Shown: positions 53,012-62,588, counted from the first letter of the stretch. The stretch: 64,000 bases of DNA from Dyella psychrodurans (GCF_003363265.1 NZ_QRBF01000004.1:186001-250000); one strand, 5' to 3'. Translations and numbers: made by a program. Notes: generated from the letters alone by a model not told the origin.

Positions 53012-55237
53012 ATGTGGTGGCTGGATGCATTCTCGACCTACCTCTACGCCTTGGGCGTAGTGGTCATTGTCATCGCCGTACTGATACTGGTCAGCGGCCT
53101 GGACGATTTTTTCATCGACCTCGTCTACTGGACGCGGCGGTTGTGGCGCTCGCTGTTCGTCTACCAGACGCGCGAGCACACCCGTTATCACGAGCTGTAT
53201 CGCCCGCCGGAAAAGCCGCTGGCGATCATGGTGCCCGCATGGCAGGAAACCGGCGTGATCGGCCACATGGCCGAGCTGGTGGCCGTCACGCTGGATTATG
53301 AGAACTACCACATCTTCGTAGGGACCTATCCGAACGATCCGGATACGCAACGCGATGTCGACAATGTGAGCGCGCGCTTTCCCAACGTGCACAAGGTGGT
53401 GTGCGCGCGGCCCGGGCCGACCAGCAAGGCGGACTGCCTCAACAACGTGCTCGACGCGATCCTGCAGTTCGAACAGCGCGCACGCCTGGTCTTCGAGGGA
53501 TTCATCCTGCACGATGCGGAAGACGTCGTGTGCGAACACGAGCTGCGTCTGTTCAATTACCTCGTGCATCGCAAGGACCTGATCCAGATACCGGTGTATC
53601 CGTTCGAGCGCCAGTGGAACAATTTCACAAGCCTGCACTACCTCGATGAATTCGCCGAACTGCACGGCAAGGACGTGCCCGTGCGTGAAGCGCTGGCCGG
53701 CCAGGTGCCGAGCGCCGGCGTGGGCACCTGTTTCAGCCGGCGCGCCATGCTCGCCCTGATCGAAGACGGCAACGGCATCGCGTTCGACGGGCAAAGCCTC
53801 ACCGAGGATTACGACATCGGCCTGCGCTTGAAAGAGCGGGGCATGCAAGAGATCTTCGTGCGCTTCCCGGTGCTTCGCTACCAACGCCACCCCAAGCAGT
53901 CCGAGAAGTTCGGCCAGAGCCGGCAGGAAGCGAACGTCATCTGCGTGCGCGAATATTTTCCCGACCGCCTGGCGACGGCGGTGCGGCAGAAATCGCGCTG
54001 GATCATCGGCATCGTCTACCAGGGCTATCGCACCCACGGCTGGAAGCGGAGCCCGGTGCTCAACTATTTCCTGTGGCGCGACCGCAAAGGCGCGATCAAC
54101 AACTTCGTCAGTTTTGCCGCCATGCTGATCATGCTTCAGCTCAGCGTGATCGGCTTGTTGCAGCTGGTGTGGACGAGCGCGCCGCGTTTCGTATCGATCT
54201 TCGAAGGGCAGCGCTGGTTCGACGTGGTGCTTGTGGCGAACATCGCGTTGATGGGCAACCGCATGCTGCAACGGGTCATCTTCGTGTCTGGCTACTACGG
54301 CGTGAAGCAGGGTCTGTTGTCGATACCGCGGTTGTTGTGGGGCAACCTGATCAATTTCCTGGCGAACTGGCGCGCGATTCGCCAGATCATCCGCAGCGGC
54401 GACCCGCGCCGCGTGGCCTGGGACAAGACCACCCACGATTTCCCCAGCATCGGCGGCGAAAACCAGGCCAAGCGCTCACTGGACGACGTATTGGTTGCGA
54501 ACGGCGTGATCTCGACGACGCAGCTGCACGAGGCGCAGCAACATCGCATCGATGGCTTGCAACTGGGTAGCTCGATGATTCACGAGGGGCGCATCACCGC
54601 CGAACAGCTGGCGGCACCGATGGCGGAGCAGATCGGCGTGAGCTGCGAGTCGGTCGATCCGGTCGGCTTGCCGCACGAGTTGATCATGACGGTGCCACGG
54701 CACATCGCGCTGCATTACGCCGTGCTGCCGCTGCGCGTCGAAGGCGGCACGCTGGTGCTTGCCAGCGAGTCGTATATCGATCCGGTGTCGCTTGCCGCCA
54801 TAGCGCGCCAGCTCGGGCGGCGCGTGCGCTATGTGATCGCCTACAAGGGCCAGGTCACCGTCGGCCTTCGCCGCTGGTACGCGCAGGCGCACAAGAGCGA
54901 TCACGATCCCCATCATCTGCTGGAAATGGCTGCCGAGCGCGGACTGATTTCGCCCGAGCGCGTGCCGCAGTTGTGGAGCGGTTACGTGTCTCGCCAGGTG
55001 ATGCTGGGTGAGATCCTGGTTGCGCAAGGTCATCTGGACGAAGTCGCGTTCAGGGCCTTGCTGCTCAATCATGCGCGCAGCGAGCAACGACTTGGCGATT
55101 TCCTGATCGGGCAGGGCGTGATCAGCACGGAAACCTTGAATCGCCTGCTGAGGTTGCAGGCGGCATTGCAGCCCAGCGTGACGAGCCTGCTCGAGCAGGA
55201 ATGCGCCGACTTCGAGCGGCTGGAGCGTGTCTCATGA
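53012..55237 (+). CDS. nfrB: NfrB-type membrane glycosyltransferase with C-terminal MshEN modules
   Basis: A 741-residue inner-membrane GT2 synthase like NfrB, the partner of the N4 phage receptor NfrA. An N-terminal helix (about 9-30) precedes the catalytic domain with MVPAWQE, the acidic HDAEDVV, TEDYDIGLRL and RQKSRWIIG (the usual QxxRW), then membrane helices to about residue 470. The C-terminal part holds two tandem MshEN-like blocks, about 487-545 and 660-735 (LDDVLVANG, LGEILVAQG, LGDFLIGQG), around a T2SSE-N-like domain. MshEN domains bind c-di-GMP, so activity is likely c-di-GMP controlled. Its stop overlaps the nfrA start by four bases. Confidence 0.93.
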   Translation: MWWLDAFSTYLYALGVVVIVIAVLILVSGLDDFFIDLVYWTRRLWRSLFVYQTREHTRYHELYRPPEKPLAIMVPAWQETGVIGHMAELVAVTLDYENYHIFVGTYPNDPDTQRDVDNVSARFPNVHKVVCARPGPTSKADCLNNVLDAILQFEQRARLVFEGFILHDAEDVVCEHELRLFNYLVHRKDLIQIPVYPFERQWNNFTSLHYLDEFAELHGKDVPVREALAGQVPSAGVGTCFSRRAMLALIEDGNGIAFDGQSLTEDYDIGLRLKERGMQEIFVRFPVLRYQRHPKQSEKFGQSRQEANVICVREYFPDRLATAVRQKSRWIIGIVYQGYRTHGWKRSPVLNYFLWRDRKGAINNFVSFAAMLIMLQLSVIGLLQLVWTSAPRFVSIFEGQRWFDVVLVANIALMGNRMLQRVIFVSGYYGVKQGLLSIPRLLWGNLINFLANWRAIRQIIRSGDPRRVAWDKTTHDFPSIGGENQAKRSLDDVLVANGVISTTQLHEAQQHRIDGLQLGSSMIHEGRITAEQLAAPMAEQIGVSCESVDPVGLPHELIMTVPRHIALHYAVLPLRVEGGTLVLASESYIDPVSLAAIARQLGRRVRYVIAYKGQVTVGLRRWYAQAHKSDHDPHHLLEMAAERGLISPERVPQLWSGYVSRQVMLGEILVAQGHLDEVAFRALLLNHARSEQRLGDFLIGQGVISTETLNRLLRLQAALQPSVTSLLEQECADFERLERVS

Positions 55238-58146
55238 AACGGCTCTCGCCGGGCCGTTGTGCGCTGGCGCTGTTCATCATGGTGCCGGCATGGTCGATGT
55301 GTGCCGAGAGCCAGGAATCCTCTGGCGGCGACAGCCGCTACCAGCAGTTCATGGTGTATCCGCATCGGCAGGCGGGTTATGCGGCCATGCGTGCCGGCGA
55401 CGAGCGCACTGCCATGGCCGAATTCACGCGTGCGCGCGAACTGGCGCCGCAAAGCGTCGACACGGCGTTGGATCTGGCTGAAGCGTACCGGCATTTCAAC
55501 CAAGCCGCGCGAGCGCAAACCGTGCTTGACGAACAGGCGCGCTACACGCCCAACGATTCGCGGCTGCGCGCCGCCATGACGCCACCGGCACCGCCGGCGG
55601 TGGACTGCACGCGCGACAATCGGCCCGTATGCCGCGCCAAGCGTGGCTTCGGCGATCTGCAGGTGGGCGATCTTGCTCGCGCGCAAGCCGAGCTGGATGC
55701 GCCGGATTTCGCTGCCAGCCCGGAAGGTCGCAACTTGCGCCATGCGCTGGTGCAGCGCGCGATTTATCTGGGCGATGACCAACGTGCCGTCGCACAACTT
55801 TCCGAACTGGATAAGCAAAACCAGCTCAGCAGCGACGAACGCAACCAATGGTTCACGCTGTTGCTCAAGCTCGACAGACTCGACGCCGCGCGCGAACTTC
55901 AGTCGCGCAGTGGATTGGATACGCCGACGCAGGATCTGGCCATGGCGCAGGCGATCGGCAACAGCGGCGATCGCAAGGCGCTCGCGTCGTATATGGCCGC
56001 GCGTCAGCCCGCATTCGCCAACGAGAAGGACGAGCGGCAGTGGATCAATCTGCTGGCGATGGCGGCACGCGCCCAACCAGCGCTGTTGGACCATTACACG
56101 GTTCGCTATCCCGCCAATGCCATGTGGCAGGCGCGTGTCGCGCTGCCCTTGGCGATGCTGCGTGGCGATCGCGCAGTCGCAGGCAGCATGTTGTCACGCC
56201 TGCCGGCCGACAGCTTCCACGAGGAACGCTTCAGCCTCTATCTGCAGCAAGGGCAATACGTCCAGGCGCAACAGCAGGCCGAAGTGCTGATCGCACAGCC
56301 GGAAGGCTATCGTCTGCTCGATCCGCTCAGCTACCGCCTGATGGACGCAGGCGCGACCTATGAAGCGAAGCAATTGCTGCTCGATGCTTATCCCTTTACC
56401 GGCAATACGCATTCGGCGGCTTTATTGGCGCGCCTGGCGGTGCTGGCCGGTCAGCAGCCTGCGTTGTTTTCGGCCGATGACCGCGCACGCCTGCGCCGGC
56501 CGCTGGATAGTGTGGCGTTGCGCGTTGCGCAACTACACATTCTGAGCGCGCTGCGCGATTGCGAAGGGATTCGCCAGGTGATGGCGGACCAGTCGCCGGA
56601 CTATCCCGCCGAGTTGTGGCGTCAACTCGGCGACTGCTACAGCAAGGACCACCCCGGGCTGGCCGAATACGCCTATGCGCAAGCCGGCAAGCACGAGCCC
56701 AGTGCGGACACGACGCGTGCGCTGGCGTATCAGGCCTATAGCGCGCAGGACTATGAAACGGCGTTGCTGGCCTGGCGTTCCGTGCCCGCGGCACACTTGC
56801 AGCAGGCGGACTTGCTCGCTGCCGCAAACACCGCACTCACCATCCACGAAACCGCCGTGGCGCGCGCATGGCTGGACGACTACGCAGCACGAGGCGGACG
56901 GCAGGATGGCGCTTACTGGTGGCTGCGTGCGCAGGCCGATGAGCCAAGCAATCCCGCGCTCGCGCGCACGGATTTGGAAAACGCCGTCGCCTTGCAGCCC
57001 GATCCGCGCTACTACGCGCGCCTCGCGGCGCTGCAAGCTCAGGCGGGTGACGCACAGCAGGCGCTGGCTTCATGGCAGCACGCCAGCGCGCTCGCTCCCC
57101 AAGACAGCCGAATAGCTGCATCGCTTGGCTATGCCTATCTGCAGGCGGGCGAGCCGGAGAAAGCCTTGGCGCAATTCGAGCGCGCGCACCAGGCCGATCC
57201 CGATAACCCTGCGTTGACGCGCCAGCTGCTGTACGTGAACCAGCAGTTGGGCGACTACGCACAGGCACGCATGTACGCCGAGCAGGCGATCGATCAATTC
57301 GGCAATGTCGGTGCAGCTGATCCTGCTGGAGCCGGGAGTGATACTCAGCAAAGCCAGGACGATCTCTACAGCTTGCGCCGGCTGCACGAAAACCTCGACC
57401 GCAGGTGGAGCTTCAATGCCGACACGTCGCTGGGCGATACCGTTTCCTCGGCAGCGAACAGCGTGGCGCCAGGCGTTTCCTATCGAAGCTACGCGCAGTT
57501 CGAGGCGCAATATCACCTGGATCCGCAGCTGACCGGCGGCGATCTCAACACGCTGACCGCCTACGCACGACTGTTTGCCGGCAGTGGTGTCACGGGTACG
57601 GTGTGGCCGGTGCATGAGGCGATGCTGGGCATCGGCGTGCATTGGAAACCGCTGACCTCGCAAAACATCGTGCTGTCGGTAGAGCAACAGACACCGGCCG
57701 ACAACAGTCGCGTGACGCACAACGACACCCTGTTTCGCGCCAGCGGTTCATGGTCGTTTGGTCAAAAGTTCAGCGACGATTGGCACGCGAGCGGGCGGGG
57801 TTGGTTCACGCAGAACTTCTACGTCGACGTCGCGCACTATCTGCGTGCCGAGGAAACCGTTGTCACCCTCGATTACCGGTTCGGGTTTCACGACAAAATC
57901 GTCAACGGGCAAACCATCGAACCGTACTTCCATCTGCAATACACCGGCATCGACCGTACGCAAGGGCTGACCTATCTGCGCGACGGGCGCGCGGGACTCG
58001 GCGTGCAATGGAATGTGTGGTACGGCGAAACGCATTACGATGCTTATCCGCATCGCCTCAGCGTGGCGATCGAAGGGCAGCATGCCTTCACGACCTACCT
58101 GCGCGATACAAACGCGGCATTCCTGATCGTGAGGACGCAATGGTGA
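55234..58146 (+). CDS. nfrA: NfrA-type outer-membrane polysaccharide exporter / N4 receptor-like protein
   Basis: A 970-residue protein with a signal peptide (to about residue 25). From about 40 to 700 it is made of TPR-type helical repeats (for example AALQAQAGDAQQALASW, GYAYLQAGEPEKALAQFE). The C-terminal domain (about 730-970) has the NfrA_C pattern of alternating beta strands and ends in a Trp after FLIVRTQ, as outer-membrane barrels do. In Escherichia coli NfrA is the phage N4 receptor and the likely exit for the polymer made by NfrB. Its start overlaps the nfrB stop (ATGA), and its stop overlaps the next gene by seven bases. Confidence 0.9.
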   Translation: MKRLSPGRCALALFIMVPAWSMCAESQESSGGDSRYQQFMVYPHRQAGYAAMRAGDERTAMAEFTRARELAPQSVDTALDLAEAYRHFNQAARAQTVLDEQARYTPNDSRLRAAMTPPAPPAVDCTRDNRPVCRAKRGFGDLQVGDLARAQAELDAPDFAASPEGRNLRHALVQRAIYLGDDQRAVAQLSELDKQNQLSSDERNQWFTLLLKLDRLDAARELQSRSGLDTPTQDLAMAQAIGNSGDRKALASYMAARQPAFANEKDERQWINLLAMAARAQPALLDHYTVRYPANAMWQARVALPLAMLRGDRAVAGSMLSRLPADSFHEERFSLYLQQGQYVQAQQQAEVLIAQPEGYRLLDPLSYRLMDAGATYEAKQLLLDAYPFTGNTHSAALLARLAVLAGQQPALFSADDRARLRRPLDSVALRVAQLHILSALRDCEGIRQVMADQSPDYPAELWRQLGDCYSKDHPGLAEYAYAQAGKHEPSADTTRALAYQAYSAQDYETALLAWRSVPAAHLQQADLLAAANTALTIHETAVARAWLDDYAARGGRQDGAYWWLRAQADEPSNPALARTDLENAVALQPDPRYYARLAALQAQAGDAQQALASWQHASALAPQDSRIAASLGYAYLQAGEPEKALAQFERAHQADPDNPALTRQLLYVNQQLGDYAQARMYAEQAIDQFGNVGAADPAGAGSDTQQSQDDLYSLRRLHENLDRRWSFNADTSLGDTVSSAANSVAPGVSYRSYAQFEAQYHLDPQLTGGDLNTLTAYARLFAGSGVTGTVWPVHEAMLGIGVHWKPLTSQNIVLSVEQQTPADNSRVTHNDTLFRASGSWSFGQKFSDDWHASGRGWFTQNFYVDVAHYLRAEETVVTLDYRFGFHDKIVNGQTIEPYFHLQYTGIDRTQGLTYLRDGRAGLGVQWNVWYGETHYDAYPHRLSVAIEGQHAFTTYLRDTNAAFLIVRTQW

Positions 58147-59042
58147 CGCGCGCACGAATCCGCTTCACGGTGCTGCTGTGGCTGCTGATGCCATGGCTGG
58201 CGTGCGCGTCGACGGCCATCATCTATCAGCCGCAGCTTCGCGATCGTGCCGTCGCCCAGGCACAGTGGACGCAGTTCTTCACGCAATTGCGCGGGCAAGG
58301 CTTCGACACGCTGGTGGTGCAGTGGACGGAATACGGCGATGCTTTCAGCGATGCCGAAGGCCATGTGTGGTTGCTGCAACGTGTGCGCGAGGCACGCGCC
58401 GCCGGGTTGCGCATCGTGCTTGGCCTGAGCAGCGATCCGGCGTTCTTCCAGCGCCAGGAGGCGTCGACCGCTGCGCTGGGCGATTATCTGCACACGCTAT
58501 CGCGCCGTAACGACGCGCTGGCGCATCGCTGGGCAAACGACCTGGGCGTGGAAGCCATCGGCGGTTGGTATCTACCTGTGGAAATCGACGACAGGCGCTG
58601 GCGCGATATCGCGGCGCGCAAGCCTTTGCTGGACTATCTGGCATCCGAGCGCCGTCAGCTCGATCGGATCGCGCAGCGGCCGATCTATGTTACGTCCTTT
58701 TTCGCAGGCAACATGACGCCTGAGCGTTATGCGGAACTGCTCGACGACGTGCAGCACACGGGCGTGCGCGCCTGGGTGCAGGATGGCGCGGGAACCGGGC
58801 GTCTTGGCGAGGGCGAGCGCAAGCTGTATCTCGATGCGGTCAGCCAATGCGCAGCCGTGCATGCAAACGGCATCGTCTTCGAGATATTTCACCAGACCGG
58901 CGAAGACAAGGCGTTCAGCGCCATGGCATTGCCGGCCACCGAAGCGAGTGCGGCGCTGGCGCAGCGCGCGCCATGCGGCGGCGACAGCGTGTTCTTCGAA
59001 TTACGTTACCTGCCGGAGATGACGGAGGTCATGAAGCGTTAG
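58140..59042 (+). CDS. DUF4434 exported protein of the polysaccharide operon
   Basis: A 300-residue protein with a signal peptide (to about residue 24). The mature domain begins TAIIYQPQLRDRAVAQAQW and follows a TIM-barrel-like alternation: FDTLVVQWTEYGDAF, LRIVLGLSSDPAFF, VEAIGGWYLPVEIDDRRW and RPIYVTSFFAG. This is the DUF4434 pattern, related to glycoside hydrolases; as I recall, YbcH beside nfrA in Escherichia coli is of the same family. It probably trims or binds the polymer in the periplasm. It overlaps nfrA by seven bases. Confidence 0.82.
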   Translation: MVTRARIRFTVLLWLLMPWLACASTAIIYQPQLRDRAVAQAQWTQFFTQLRGQGFDTLVVQWTEYGDAFSDAEGHVWLLQRVREARAAGLRIVLGLSSDPAFFQRQEASTAALGDYLHTLSRRNDALAHRWANDLGVEAIGGWYLPVEIDDRRWRDIAARKPLLDYLASERRQLDRIAQRPIYVTSFFAGNMTPERYAELLDDVQHTGVRAWVQDGAGTGRLGEGERKLYLDAVSQCAAVHANGIVFEIFHQTGEDKAFSAMALPATEASAALAQRAPCGGDSVFFELRYLPEMTEVMKR

Positions 59043-59080
59043 GGCACGGCGCCCGAAGCGCTTGCTCCGCGCAGGGGCAT

Positions 59081-59115
59081 CGCGGACGAAGGCTCTAGGT
59101 GAACCTTCGTCCGCG
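59081..59115. terminator. Bidirectional hairpin
   Basis: A 12-bp perfect stem CGCGGACGAAGG/CCTTCGTCCGCG with an 11-base loop, between the convergent DUF4434 gene and the exported hydrolase gene. Confidence 0.65.
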
Positions 59116-59137
59116 GATGCTGCAACTTACAAGTGTG

Positions 59138-60115
59138 TTATTGCGGAACCTTCAGCGGCGCGATCGTCTGATCGAGCGTGCTCCAGTACGTCTTGGTGTA
59201 CGGCACCATCTCTTCGGCGTAATACCACCAGAAGAAGCCGCCGATGAACTTCGGATCCTTCATGCTGTTGACCATCGGGTAGTAGGTCTTGATCAGGTTC
59301 GTCTGCACCGACGCGGGCGCGCCGGTGCTGGAGGTGCCGATCTCGCCGAAGCCGACCTTCGCGTTCGGGAAGATGCTCTCCACCGCACTGAAATCGTTGT
59401 TCCACGAAGGCGACAATCCCGGGCAATCCTGGTACGGGTAGTAGCTGAAGAGTACGTAGTCAGTGCTCTGAAGCACGGAAGCCGGCAGGAAGGTGGTGGG
59501 CCAGGTCTTCCAGTAATCCTGGGGCTTCTCCCAGCAATTGTTGCCCTTGCTGTCGTCGTTGTAATACAGCGTGATCGCGGTCTTGCCACCTGCTTTTTTC
59601 ACGATCGTGCTGGCGGCGGCGACCATCTGGCCGATGGCGGCCTCTTCCGCATTCACCACGCTGTTGCTGCCATCCGGATTTTGGCGCAGCCATTCGCCAT
59701 TGATCTCGTTGGCGATTTCCCACACGTCGACGGTGCCGTTCAGACCGTTGACCAATTCATTGGTGCGCGCGGTGTAAACGCTGAGTGTGGTCGGGAAGTA
59801 ATACGAATCCATGATTTCGCCCATCACGTTGGCGACCGTGTGCAGCTTCACCAATGCGGGGTAGTACTGGGCGGCGCTGGTGCCTGGATCGAACACCACA
59901 CGCACCGTGGGACGGTACGGCAGCTTGCTCAGCGAGGTGATGATGGCATCGAGTTTGGACAGATCATCCAGCGTCACGCCGTAGATCGGGGCCTTCAGGG
60001 TGGCGGCTGCCTGCGCGTCGGCATTCGACGACAGTGGTGCGGAAGCAGCGAAGATGGCAAGGGATGCAGCGAGTGGAGCAACAAGTTTCTTTGTAACGAG
60101 TGCAAGTTTTCTCAT
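59138..60115 (-). CDS. Exported TIM-barrel glycoside hydrolase-like protein
   Basis: A 325-residue protein with a signal peptide (to about residue 35, AQA). The fold pattern is a clan-A-like barrel: YGVTLDDLSKLDAIITSL at the start, VWEIANEINGEW near residue 135 as a likely acid/base motif (Asn-Glu pair), YVLFSYYPYQDCPG and VGFGEIGTSS near residue 250 as a likely nucleophile. The family is unassigned. It converges on the nfr operon and may act on the same polymer. Some 810 bases upstream contain no other gene. Confidence 0.72.
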   Translation of the reverse strand: MRKLALVTKKLVAPLAASLAIFAASAPLSSNADAQAAATLKAPIYGVTLDDLSKLDAIITSLSKLPYRPTVRVVFDPGTSAAQYYPALVKLHTVANVMGEIMDSYYFPTTLSVYTARTNELVNGLNGTVDVWEIANEINGEWLRQNPDGSNSVVNAEEAAIGQMVAAASTIVKKAGGKTAITLYYNDDSKGNNCWEKPQDYWKTWPTTFLPASVLQSTDYVLFSYYPYQDCPGLSPSWNNDFSAVESIFPNAKVGFGEIGTSSTGAPASVQTNLIKTYYPMVNSMKDPKFIGGFFWWYYAEEMVPYTKTYWSTLDQTIAPLKVPQ

Positions 60116-60927
60116 CGATTCGAGTTCACGTACGTTGGCGCTCCTTCGCCTGGTTTGAGTTGTGGCAATAACGCAAATGCATCGGCCAAAACTTGACGGC
60201 GGCGCCGCAGATAAAAGGTGCGGAACCGGGCTTGGTCGTGCTTATCCGAGCACCATGTAGATCGTCCGTAGAACGGCTTGATCGTCTTCCCCTGAGCGCC
60301 GAAACGCGAAAGATGATGGGCAGCAGCCGTTTGGTATGCCTGCGAAAACGTCGAGTACTGCGCGAACGATCGACATGCCGACGCCGTTCGCCGTACGCCG
60401 CGCGGCCATTCCCGGGGCGGTGGGAAGCCGTGCGGTACCTATCCTGGGAATGACGCACCTGGATTCCGCTGGCCGGTGGAGTCTATAGATCGATCTTGGA
60501 GGGGGATAAAGATTTGGTTAGCGCCGGCAATTCGCGAGCCTCTTTTGTGACCGACATCACGTAGTTGATGCTTGAAAAGACTTTCTTGTTTCCGCAAAGA
60601 GCGCCGCGCGATTGCTGTGCGAACCCTGGCATGACGGGTGACAGTTCACGCGCTGAAGATTTTCTTGCGTGAACCTTACGCACAATCCTGTTTTTTGTAC
60701 TCGATCTCGCCCACGTCGAGTGCGAGAGCATCGATAGTTGTGCAACAGCAAGGATTCACCATGTGACACAGGGCGAGTCGCTGACGCCGTTCAAAAGTTT
60801 GAAGAGTTAGCCGACGTCCGCTTCCGACCCAAAGCGAACAGCGTGAGCTGCCCGGCTGTGACTTTTGTTCGATACTTTGAAAACCGCGCTTGATCGCCAC
60901 GTCGCCCCCTACTTACCGGGTTTTCCC
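60116..60927. other. Long region without a convincing gene
   Basis: About 810 bases. A minus-strand open frame at 60483-60731 (81 residues) has protein-like content near its end (YVMSVTKEARELPALTKSL) but no good start or ribosome binding site, and may be a gene remnant. A GTCCGCTTCC-type repeat lies at 60816-60840. The promoter of the exported hydrolase should lie near 60116-60200. Confidence 0.35.
60816..60840. repeat. GTCCGCTTCC-type dispersed repeat, copy 1
   Basis: 25 bases that recur with one change at 63561-63585; a related hairpin form is at 61337-61359. The type resembles short palindromic repeats common in gammaproteobacterial intergenic DNA. Confidence 0.55.
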
Positions 60928-61323
60928 ATGACCAAACGAATCGCTTCATGCAGCTGTGGCCAACTCTCGGTGACAACGTTTGAAGATCCCATTCGCGTTT
61001 CGGTCTGTCACTGCCTGGCTTGCCAACGTCGAACAGGCAGTGTGTTCGGAGTGCAGGCAAGGTTTCGCAGAGATGGCTTGGAGCTGTCCGGACAATCGAC
61101 CAGATATGTTCAGATAAGCGACGAAGGCAACAAAACAAACTTCGAGTTCTGTCCCAACTGCGGAGCGACGGTTTACTACACGAGCGAAGGCTCGGAAGAA
61201 ATGGTCGCTATTCCAGTGGGTGTGTTCGCAGAGCCGGCCTTTCCCGCGCCAATCATCTCCATTTACGAAGAGAGAAAGCACGGCTGGGTGGTGATGCCCG
61301 AGGGTATTGAGCACCTGAACTAG
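60928..61323 (+). CDS. GFA family zinc-binding protein
   Basis: A 131-residue protein of the GFA (glutathione-dependent formaldehyde-activating enzyme-like) fold. Zinc ligands are visible as CSCGQL, CHCLACQRRTGS and FCPNCGATVYYT. Most members of this family have no proven formaldehyde role. The ATG at 60928 (MTKRIASCSCGQ) is chosen over an open extension to 60865 because the family domain begins there. It is transcribed alone, followed by a short hairpin. Confidence 0.9.
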   Translation: MTKRIASCSCGQLSVTTFEDPIRVSVCHCLACQRRTGSVFGVQARFRRDGLELSGQSTRYVQISDEGNKTNFEFCPNCGATVYYTSEGSEEMVAIPVGVFAEPAFPAPIISIYEERKHGWVVMPEGIEHLN

Positions 61324-61336
61324 GCGATCTTGCAGT

Positions 61337-61359
61337 GTCCGCTTTCAACCGAAGCGGAC
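61337..61359 (+). repeat. GTCCGCTT/AAGCGGAC hairpin repeat
   Basis: A perfect 8-bp inverted repeat with a 7-base loop, 13 bases after the GFA gene. It belongs by sequence to the GTCCGCTT repeat type and may work as a terminator. Confidence 0.55.
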
Positions 61360-61475
61360 GCCTGGCGCTTTGCGCGCATCTCCTTCCTGTATCCCTTTAG
61401 CGGATACAGGAAGTGATGCAGGGGCGAGCAGTAGTCCCTTCCAAGCAAGCGCGTTTTCCCATCCTCCAGGCGCGC

Positions 61476-62234
61476 CTATGTCGTCACGAACAAACCCACG
61501 GTCAGCGCAATACCGATACAGACAATAGCGATGCGCAAGGCCTTCTCGTTGACACGGTGCAATAGCTGCGCACCTATCTGGCCGCCGACGATCGCAGGAA
61601 CGGCTACGCAGGCGATCAGCGGCCATGGAAGGACGCGAGCCTGCACCAGGAAGATCACCACGGCAGAAGCATTCATCACCGCCGCCAACACGTTCTTGGT
61701 TGCACCAGCGATGCGTACGCTCAAGCCCGCCGCGGTGAGCGCGGCCAACATCAGAATGCCGATGCCGCCGCCGAAATAGCCGCCGTAGATAGCGATGCAG
61801 AACTGGACAACCATGGCCGCGTGTTTGCCCAAAGCTGCTTTGGCGCCGTTGTCAGGTGGCTTCCTGAAAAAGCTGCCCCAGGCGAATACGACGGTGGCGA
61901 ATAACACGAGATACGGCACGAGCCGGGTAAACACGCTGACCGGCGTCACAAGCAATAACACAGCCCCCAAAGCACCACCGACCAGGCTGATCCAGAGCAG
62001 CATGCGGAACGATAAGCCCTCGGCACCCGCAACGTGCGCGCGCCCGGCCAGTCCCGTGGTCACCTGGCCAGGAAACAGCGCAATGGTGGAGGCGATATTC
62101 GCCGCGCGCGGATCAAGGCCGGCGAACAACAGCGCGGGAAAGGTGAGAAAGGATCCCCCTCCCGCCAATGCGTTCTGCACGCCGGCTGCGAACGACGCAA
62201 GGATCAATACCAGCCAAGACCATGTCGGGTGCAT
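61476..62234 (-). CDS. TauE/SafE family membrane transporter
   Basis: A 252-residue inner-membrane protein with about eight helices. The family repeat is visible twice: AAGVQNALAGGGSFLTFPALLFAG in the first half and IYGGYFGGGIGILMLAALTAAG in the second. TauE/SafE proteins export sulfite, sulfoacetate or related anions; the substrate is not determined here. It is transcribed alone. The region upstream (62235-62588) has no gene. Confidence 0.92.
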   Translation of the reverse strand: MHPTWSWLVLILASFAAGVQNALAGGGSFLTFPALLFAGLDPRAANIASTIALFPGQVTTGLAGRAHVAGAEGLSFRMLLWISLVGGALGAVLLLVTPVSVFTRLVPYLVLFATVVFAWGSFFRKPPDNGAKAALGKHAAMVVQFCIAIYGGYFGGGIGILMLAALTAAGLSVRIAGATKNVLAAVMNASAVVIFLVQARVLPWPLIACVAVPAIVGGQIGAQLLHRVNEKALRIAIVCIGIALTVGLFVTT

Positions 62235-62588
62235 ACGAACTCTTCTGTTGAAGGAACATCACTACCGAAAGACCCTTTACATCGACCGATCGGCTGGCCG
62301 ATGGCGGGTCTTGCAATCGGAGCGGATCGTCGGCAAACCAGGCGACGGTTGGCAGCGTTACCATCGGATCAGAACACATCCCCGATCGAAAGTGCGATGC
62401 CAATCAGACAGGGTAAATCCATCGAGCGTAGAGCGAGGCTCGAACTGGCAACGGGGTCAGGTTGAACTAGCAACGGGGTAGCTAGCAACGGGGCAGGTTC
62501 ACTTCCGTTCTCAGTTGCGAACCTCACCACGTTTCGAAACGTGCCTGGGCATCCCTGATTTTTCCGATAGTTCACGTACGGTGAGACA
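62235..62588. other. Intergenic region with short direct repeats
   Basis: About 350 bases between divergent genes. It holds three copies of GCAACGGGG (62448, 62470, 62485), two of them within AGCAACGGGG units. No gene; promoters of the TauE/SafE gene and the leucine-rich-repeat gene should lie here. Confidence 0.45.
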
